Assembly: GCA_023678885.1 (NCBI GenBank)
Contig: CM043000.1
Span: forward strand, 21,622,729 to 21,686,728
Origin: Pogostemon cablin
Lineage: Eukaryota; Streptophyta; Magnoliopsida; Lamiales; Lamiaceae
DNA: 64,000 nt
Reading direction: 5' to 3'
Shown here: positions 56,694 to 64,000 of the stretch, piece by piece
Layout: every line of letters begins with the position of its first letter
Position numbering within the stretch: the stretch's first letter is position 1
Made by a program: the position numbers and the translations under genes
Notes under the pieces: model-generated
Told to the model about the DNA's origin: nothing
What the model saw: only the letters and a program-made list of their open reading frames with translations
The model's database searches: none

Positions 56694-56789
56694 TTAATAA
56701 GATGAAAATTTGTGGCGAAAGAAGCTGGTTATGATGATTTCAGTGATATGAGAAGTGTGGGAACAGCGGCTGCTGATCACACCCATCAT
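56694..56789 (-). CDS. Upstream ORF (31 aa) in the HD-Zip leader
   Basis: Two consecutive ATGs open a 31-codon frame (MMGVISSRCSHTSHITEI... to the TAA at 56694) ending about 145 bp before the HD-Zip start, in the presumed 5' leader. A shorter 7-codon uORF (MPFENLR) starts further upstream near 56866. Arabidopsis ATHB1, an HD-Zip I gene, is known to be controlled by a conserved peptide uORF, so this one may repress main-ORF translation. Transcript start is not proven, so whether it lies in the mRNA is inference. Confidence 0.45.
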   Translation of the reverse strand: MMGVISSRCSHTSHITEIIITSFFRHKFSSY

Positions 56790-56999
56790 TTCTGCACACT
56801 TTTTTCAATCAAACAAAAGAGAAATGGGAAGAACTACAGCAAAATCAGCGCAGATTTTCGAAAGGCATGCAAGTGATGCGACAAAATATGAGAAATCCTG
56901 CCGGAAAAGGCAAAAATCACCGAAGAATTGGAAGGAAAATTTCCTGATTATTTTCTGATGGAAATAGAAGAAATTTGAGGGTTGAGAATTCAGATTGGA

Positions 57000-59185
57000 A
57001 GAGAGTTTCTTTTCTTAATGGGGGAAAACGGAGGGGGCGAAGTGGGATTTAATTAACATTTTGAGTATTGATTGATTTAATATTTGGATTAATTTATTTC
57101 TTATTTTAATTATATTGGATTATTTATAATGACAAGTTGATGTAAATAAATAATCAGAACGTAACATATTAAAAGTAAATAAATAATCAGTTTGTTTGAC
57201 ACGATTGATTATTTGATTATATTGCTATTCGATATTGTTGAATCCAAAAAATATTAATAGTGGATAAAAAAAACTTTATAAAAGAGTCATTTTCAGAGCA
57301 TATCTTTTCTTAAAAACATAATTTAGGTATGGTAAATACAAAGTTTAATCAATTTTAATCTATGGAACCCATGGCATGTAATATCAAATTACAAACACAT
57401 AGCTTGAATTACTTTATCATATGTATTTATTAATCAAAATACTACGCACTCTAAAAGATTAATAAAATTTTAATTTTTTATATAACTAACACACTAACTT
57501 TTAAAATTAAAATGGAGAGTATAAATTTTTGGAATTGTTACTCTGCGAAACTCTATTACTTTAAAAGTTTGATGCAATTGGCATGACAAGTTGAATCATT
57601 TACCTCATCGCCACTACCAACATATTATAATATTGAAGTGTTTCTTTTCTTTTTATATTGGAAAAAGAAAAAAGAAAAAATCCATCTTTCCTATTCATTG
57701 AATAGAGACAAATTCAACATTCATGTAAAACCAACAAATCATTGAATATTAATAAACATACAAGTCTTATACGGCGAGAAAATAGAGGCATACAATTTTC
57801 AATTATTTTATTTTATTTTTATTTGTCACTCCCACCTTAATATACTCTAATAATAAAATATTTATTGAAAAATATATTGAGGTTTGATATAATGAGAGGG
57901 AAATAGGCTGAAGGGAGTGATATCTTGACAAAGATTTGAGTTCCAATCAATCTCTACCTTAGTGGAAGTGTGGAACATACTACTAGGATTAGCACTTATT
58001 TTACTTTTTAAATCAATATATATATTTTTTCTTTTCCTTCGTGATTAATTATTATTATTATTATTTTTGAAAAATTTAATCTCACTTTACCCTTTTTAAT
58101 TTTTAATTTTATGCATTTTTTAAAGAAAGAAATAGTATGCATTTCTGTACATAAATAGAAGAGTGCAAAAATTTTGCCAACATCTAAAAATTCAAAATCT
58201 TAATTTTGAGATGGAAATGTAATTATTTCGGAGAACACTGCTGAAATTGGTTGCTCATATGACTTTTAAAGGAGGCATAGAATACAAAAGAAAATTAAGA
58301 AGTTGTTCTTCAATTTCTTCCGGATCACCTTTTCTACGTAGTTTACGGTAAAGTGTAATACCTTTTGTCTTTATATGTTGTATTAGATATACATTACTTT
58401 GGAATGTGTCACACATCTCATAAGATCCTATATTCATAATTAATTAACTAAAATTGGTGGAGAACTCGGGTTAAATCATTTCATATAGACTTCATTAATG
58501 CAAAGCATGTAATAGTGAATTAATTTCAAACAAAATAGATCATCCAATGGTTAATTTTAAATTTGATTTATCTTTGAAAATATTGTGAAACAATTTAGTC
58601 AACGGATTTATTATAAATGATTCTATTTGCAACCTCACCTGAACGTGTGCGTCACAATCTAGCAAGTTCAATTTGATCATTTCAGCAAATATAAGTAAAT
58701 TAAAATCCTAATCTCGTGTCACTTTTTGAGAGGAGTTAATTAAATCTTTTAATTTGGTTAAAATAATGATTTGAATTGACTTTATTTGGTTTAGTTCACA
58801 CAATATGCGACGCATTTAAGCATTTTCAGCTTTAAATATTGAATTGCTCTCATGTAAGTTAGATAAATAAATTGATTCAATTTAATTAGGATGAACTGAC
58901 TATATTTTTTTTTTAAAAAGTTGTAATAAATGTAACTTTTGAATTAATCTAATTTAATTAGAATGAAATGAAAATAAAAACTTTGAAAATAATTTTAGAA
59001 TAAATAATAGTACTATATTTAGGAAGATAATAATATAGTTAAAGGCCAGTAATATCATTTGGCTTTAAATTATCACTGCCTCCAAAGTCAACGAGTTGGT
59101 TCAGTTGGCCAAAATTCTGTGTTTTTTAACTTTTAAGCTATTTTTATATAAATGAATAATTCGGGAAATTAATTTGACAGTACTT
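57000..59185. other. Gene-free AT-rich region
   Basis: Upstream of both the HD-Zip and NOL12 genes. No recognisable ORF; the 60 aa ORF at 58255-58437 has no family features. Confidence 0.45.
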
Positions 59186-59254
59186 TGGGCCTGGCTGATA
59201 TTAAATTGGGCTTATACGTAAAAGTTGATGGGCCTTAATCTCGAGCCTGGCCCA
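59186..59254 (+). promoter_or_regulatory. Cluster of site II (TGGGCC/T) elements
   Basis: TGGGCC at 59186, TGGGCT at 59207, TGGGCC at 59229 and the inverted GGCCCA at 59249. Such TCP-bound site II elements, often with a telo-box, mark promoters of plant ribosomal and ribosome-biogenesis genes. A telo-box-like gccctaat follows at 59413. Fits the NOL12 gene starting at 59554. Confidence 0.7.
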
Positions 59255-59553
59255 ATAGATAAATAACATTTGTCTTTCATGTCATGTTCCTTTTCCCTCG
59301 CCGTCGCCGCCAGCTCCCTCGCCGGGATTTTTCTCACCGCCGGTTTCAGGACTGCTGTCGAAGTTCTGCTCCATAACCGTGTGTGAGGTTTATCCGTTAA
59401 TTTAAATAAAAAAGCCCTAATTTTTATTTTCTCTCTCCTGGAGAAGTTCCTCTCTCTGCTACTGTGCCGGCGCTAACTCCGTTTTCCTGTTCTCTCCGGT
59501 GTCGTTACTCTAACGTCATCCGCGGGTTGCAAAATTATTAGCGAGAGAGAGTC

Positions 59554-61185
59554 ATGGATGTGGCGGCGGAGCCGATGGAAGGCGGAGCACCGGGGCCTCT
59601 CGGCGTCAGAGCGCGCCACATAAGAAAGAGGGCCCTGAGGAACAAATCCCTTGCCATATCCTTCAACGAGAAGGATCTCAAGTAAGTTTTATCCTTCCTC
59701 CACGGTTGTATTAACAGAAAACGTTTTGAGGTTGGTCCAATTTTATTCTGGGCTCCGATCAATCTGAGAAGTTTGATTAATTCGGTGGGTTTGTGTAGAG
59801 ATTTTGTGGGTGGTTTTCACAAGAGGAAGAAGAAGAGGAGAAAAGAGGCTTTGCAGAAGCAAGAGGAAGCAAAACGACGCAAACGCATTGAGCTGCGCAA
59901 AAAGGTTATACATTTAACTTGCAATAATGTTGGAAGTGTTTTAATTAAATTACTTTGATTATAATGCCCTAAGTTTCGTTTTCATTGTTGATGAATTTAC
60001 ATTTCTGCAACGATGAAAATTGTGTTAAGCTGGTGTGAATTTTGGGGAAATCTTTCAGATGATTCTTACACAAGAGTTTGCTTAGTCATAGTGTCTTTCT
60101 TGATAATGTGGATATCCTTGTATTTAAATCTGGAAATAGGTCAAATAAACTTCTCTCATTAAATCATTGATTATGCCGAATGGTCTATTCGCATGATGAT
60201 ATTGGGCTTTTGTGGTTTTGGTTTGATATGGTCATAAACATTTCATGGATTTTATAACAATAGATTTTGAAACTGAAGTTTTCATGGCTATTACTTGTTA
60301 ATCGATTATGTACTAACATGGATCCTCACATGATGCTGCTACCTGTACCAGTGAACTGAATCTTGACCTCCTCATCCTTTTCAATACAACCAGTTTTGCT
60401 ATCCCCCACACATTGACTAAATTTTGCCAACCTCTAAGTAGCTTAAGAACTTGAATATTTCTGTGACATGGCTTCTCTTTGCTTCTTCTTATAAGTAGTT
60501 TGATTGGTCCGGCAGTGCCAGATAACAAGTTTTCTTCCCACCACTTCCCTCCTTCCCCACCAAGAATTTACCTACATAATTTCAGAGGATTATTAAATGG
60601 ACTATATGAATGTAGTAATATTGATTGGGGATGGCCATAATTCAGTTGTATCAGTTCTTATTAAAAGTTGTATGAGCTGGTGTTGAAGTTTTTCTTCCAA
60701 TTCTTATCCCAGAGAAAAATGGACCGAGATTTTGTTATATACGGAGGAGGTCAACCCGAGTCAGGCATGGATGCTATTGAATCTGATGAAGAACAGGAAC
60801 ATGATGAGGATACTGAACCAGTTGCATCAGTTTCAGGTATCATACATGCACCACTCAGTTAAATAGACTTGCACGAATACATAAAGCAGCGTGACAATCA
60901 ACAGTCCTAAGCAGCAGTGTTATATAATTTTTTACCTGCTAAAAGTAGCTTTTCTTCTGGCATTGCGATCGATATACTGGCAGATGAGATTTGTATGTTT
61001 CATCACTGTTATCATTTGGATTCTGAATTGAATTTTGAACATCCATTCACAGCTAAAAATTTAGATCAGTACAAAGTGTTGTAAATTGGTTATGCAATTC
61101 ATATGCTCGATCCAATTTTTTTAACAATCTATTTCTTCTGGAAGGGACCATGATGTACGACAATGAGGCGTGCAAGTTACAGTAA
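59554..61185 (+). CDS. NOL12/Nop25-family rRNA-processing protein, 3' end disrupted
   Basis: Exons 59554-59681, 59799-59904, 60713-60836 and 61145 onward. Read literally the frame ends at TAA 61183-61185, giving 132 aa. N-terminus MDVAAEPMEGGAPGPLGVRA, then the Nop25 core: ISFNEKDLKDFVGGFHKRKK with a long basic helix (KKRRKEALQKQEEAKRRKR) and KMDRDFVIYGG, then an acidic stretch (ESDEEQEHDED). Family members are nucleolar RNA-binding proteins for pre-rRNA processing with a basic Lys-rich tail. That tail is still present in the DNA at 61172-61403 in another frame (MQVTVTTSEITRHEE... HPKPQSTRDKRKGKKKNKK). It is lost from the product by an apparent one-base deletion near 61170 and a TAG at 61302-61304. 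Either the copy is truncated or the assembly has errors here. Confidence 0.75.
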
Positions 61186-61419
61186 CTACTAGTGAAATAA
61201 CCCGACATGAAGAGTATCCAGTTGCTAAGTCTGTAGTAGGAAGAGCTGAATCTGTTGAAACATTGGAGAATTGCAAGCAGAGGGCTCCTGTGAGTAAGAA
61301 GTAGCAAATTAAGAAGGATCAAAGAAAGAGAACTCACCCAAAGCCACAAAGTACAAGGGATAAAAGGAAGGGAAAGAAAAAGAACAAAAAACAACAGCAC
61401 TAGTGAGGCTGTGATCTGG

Positions 61420-61422
<3 letters not shown>

Positions 61423-61452
<30 letters not shown>
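61423..61452. repeat. Homopolymer of 30 C just after the NOL12 coding end
   Basis: Uninterrupted C run about 20 bp downstream of the TAG that ends the ancestral NOL12 tail. The glycine-rich minus ORF over it is a shadow. Confidence 0.9.
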
Positions 61453-64000
61453 ATTTTCTTTGTTAAACTTTCTGTTATATTTTGACATGACTTCTAATTT
61501 GATCTTAATTTTTATCTAGTTTTCATATAGTAGCAATATAGAGGAGAAAACAATAGAGGATATAGATAATTGATGGATTTTGAAATTATCTGTTCAATAC
61601 ATATTGTATAACATGCTGGGATTTGTCAGGATTATTGTTATGAAGATTTAAGATAAGATGTCTTTTCTGATAGAAATACCCATTTAACCCAACGTGAATA
61701 TAATCAGCTATGCAACCACATGAAATATTAGGGCATTACTGACATATTTCAATCTGTGTATACTGAACTTGTATATAAATAACTACATATATGTTGTAAT
61801 ATATCGAGAAATTTTTATTTGAGACGGTGTCATGTCTATTTATAGACTAATTTAAACTAGGGTAACAATTGCCCATTATTAATAGGGAAGTTAACAAAAA
61901 CATTCTCTAGTGAAAAAAACTTGTTTGACATGGAGTAATATTATACATTTTGATCTGATTATAAAGTCGAATTTCAAATTCTTAAAATTATACTACTTTT
62001 TAATACGTAATCAAACTTTTTATCATTCACACATATTTCATAAAACTGATCAACTTTTTACCATTCATTCATGATCTGCAAGATGTACTCATAAACCAAG
62101 CATTTGGAAACAGAAAAGGGTAATGAAAGAGCATACACGTCATCCATATATAGAAAGGGAGAACTTTGAAGCTCAACCATCCCTAGTCACGTGAAGACCA
62201 TAAGTTTAGGATCCTCGTTAAATTTTGGTGATAACATGAATGTTTGGTGATAACATGAATGATAGGTAGGTGACCGATAAAATCTATGAATGACACGCGT
62301 CACTCAATTAACTAATGCGTGTAATAGGAGATATGTTAGAGTGAATTGATTAAGCATTAAACGGCTATCCTCTCTACAAGCTTAAACTTTTAAATAAGGT
62401 GATCGATAATTTAACATGGTATCAAAGTCATACCCTAGATATATACGGTGCCGATAGTAAGTAAGTGGGGCGACATTGGAATTTGGGGTGGAACATCCAG
62501 GGCCAGCTCCAAGAAAGCCCATTGTCCTTGGCCGGTGACATTTTACGAGTGGCCCACCATCATTTCTCATGGGGTTTCTGCAGTCACAAATAGTGATCCA
62601 ACGAAAATAAATATAACCATACAACATGATTGGAGATTATTACAACTTTTATCTTCTAGACTTCTACCAACCTTATCAATAAGTATCATGATGATACACA
62701 CAATTTTTTTATTTAGGAGCCTATTGATATAAAATTAATTAAGTGGAATCGATATTATAGAAAATTTATGTGGAATCATATCATTTTAAATTTAACCATG
62801 AAAAATATCAATTTTTATGAACGATAACGGTTATTCATGCATGACAATTATTACTTTTTACAAATTTAATTAGATTTTCTGTTATTATACTTGTAATGCG
62901 GTTGTCATGCATAAATATTGCTCCATGTAATAAATTCGATTTCGTGCAATATTCTTCTCAGTAGTTAATTATAATTTCATTTCATATAATAATTTCAACT
63001 CTTCTATTATGTTCTTTTTTCCATGACAATTTCGTTGCAAATACTTTAATTATAACAGAAGATTTATTATCATTAATTTATTTTTGATCAAGTAATTAAG
63101 CAGAACAAAAATAAGTTGATGAACAAGTAGACTAATCCATTCTCACGCAGAGCGATAATGCTTGTCCAAATCTTACTTTTCACAAGAGACAAGATCTAGT
63201 GATAAAATTTTGGATAAATAATGAAAATTACAACCCCCACCATATATATATTTAAAATTTTCAAGAGATCCAAGTGTCATAGGAGAATTATATTTCTGCA
63301 TGATAATCAAATTCTATAAATGTAATTTAATGGTACGTTGCACCAACTAGAGCATCAATTTTGGGTAAGATGTATTAATTTCATAATTTGAGTCTTTTAA
63401 GCCCAAATTCTAATTATTACACGTGTTGCCTACATAACAAGTTCAATTTTACAGTTACAGTTTAACCACAGTTTTAACCTCAGAAATTAGGATAGGTTAA
63501 CATTTGATCCCATGAAGAAAAGGCCAACAATAGTAGAGAAAAGGACTTAAAAGAGTGCCCTTTGTCTCAAGGAAGAGGATGCCAGAAAATGCTACATTCA
63601 TCTCTTTTGTGTTACCCTAATACATTCTTTGTCATTTTCCACCACTTAACTATATTTTTTAAAGAGTCAGAAAATGACCCCATCTTCCAATTGTTCATCT
63701 CACCATTATGTTTAGTTACGACGTAATCCGCCCCGACTTAAGGTCATCTGACTAGACGACTAGATCGGGGCTTGCACGACGATTTTTCATCCTCATTCAA
63801 TAAGGAAATTATTAATCTTTAATCATCCTTAAATCTCTTGCAAAAAATACTAAGTAAATTTAAGAAACTGAGGTCATGTGTTAGTCTATTTTACATGATT
63901 ATCTTCTGACCTTTAATTTTAGGTGATTTGATTGGTCTATACATGAATAATAGTGATGGAGCTGTAATGACAGATATGTGTTCCATGTGATGTATATGTA
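61453..64000. other. Terminal gene-free region
   Basis: AT-rich DNA with a short direct repeat (tttggtgataacatgaatg at 62226 and 62245), a probable retroelement end at 62334-62429 and otherwise nothing recognised up to the window edge. Confidence 0.45.
62334..62429 (+). mobile_element. LTR-retrotransposon remnant (LTR end plus PBS)
   Basis: A segment starting TGTTAGAGTGAATTG and ending TTTAACA is immediately followed by TGGTATCAAAGTC. This closely resembles the primer-binding site for initiator methionine tRNA (TGGTATCAGAGC) used by many plant LTR retroelements. The 83 bp LTR-like part would fit a TRIM. No second LTR is visible in the window. Confidence 0.45.

Noticed and set aside
61053..61454. 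133 aa minus ORF starting with a glycine run, resembling a glycine-rich membrane protein
   Set aside because: It is the antisense shadow of the poly-C tract and the NOL12 exon; the plus strand carries conserved family text.
62382..62627. 81 aa minus ORF rich in Pro/Gly near the window end
   Set aside because: Lies in the retroelement remnant, antisense to its PBS side; no domain match.
1..64000. CRISPR arrays, operons, ribosome binding sites, prokaryotic terminators, rRNA genes
   Set aside because: Introns, repeats and gene types show eukaryotic nuclear DNA; the regular repeats seen are tandem or TIR-type without spacer arrays, and no rRNA or complete tRNA sequence was recognised.

Overview
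The window looks like nuclear DNA of a eudicot plant, most likely an asterid and possibly Lamiales. Genes are split by GT-AG introns, intergenic DNA is very AT-rich, short plant MITEs are abundant, and the two NLR genes are of the R1 (late blight resistance) type that is expanded in asterids. The species assignment is inference; no organism-specific marker was seen.

Layout. (1) 0.4-18.6 kb: two intact four-exon NRT1/PTR (NPF) transporter genes on the minus strand (NPF-A 465-3428, NPF-B 16567-18585). They share exons 2 and 3 of identical length. Between them lie about 13 kb of repeats, a Helitron-like block, an array of imperfect ~108 bp repeats and a stranded first-exon fragment of a temperature-induced lipocalin gene. 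(2) 18.6-28.1 kb: repeat-rich gene-free DNA (MITEs, a CACTA element, nested elements). (3) 28.1-33.7 kb: a third, broken NPF gene (NPF-C, minus). Its long intron 2 holds a P450 exon lacking the haem-binding segment and a long-TIR element carrying a CYP76-like fragment. One coding exon of NPF-C carries a 135 bp element placed so that its target-site duplication supplies both splice sites. (4) 34.3-42.4 kb: two divergently transcribed R1-type NLR genes with an orphan NLR C-terminus between them. The plus-strand NLR has a triplicated N-terminal module. (5) 43.9-45.3 kb: a Mutator-like element (long TIRs, near-perfect 9 bp TSD) carrying a decayed DUF4408/DUF761 (A70-like) gene. (6) 49.9-53.2 kb: a five-exon plastid HPP-family gene, the family of chloroplast nitrite transporters. 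(7) 54.9-56.8 kb: an HD-Zip class I gene with upstream ORFs. (8) 59.2-61.4 kb: a NOL12/Nop25-type rRNA-processing gene with site II promoter elements and a disrupted 3' end. The remainder is repeats and AT-rich DNA.

The genes do not form one pathway. NPF and HPP proteins are both membrane transporters linked to nitrogen or specialised-metabolite movement, but adjacency alone does not establish cooperation. The most unusual material is the remodelling of genes by mobile DNA: a transposon-derived candidate intron, repeated copies of a splice acceptor, and two TIR elements carrying host gene fragments. All splice sites were read by eye; no alignment, expression or database search was run.
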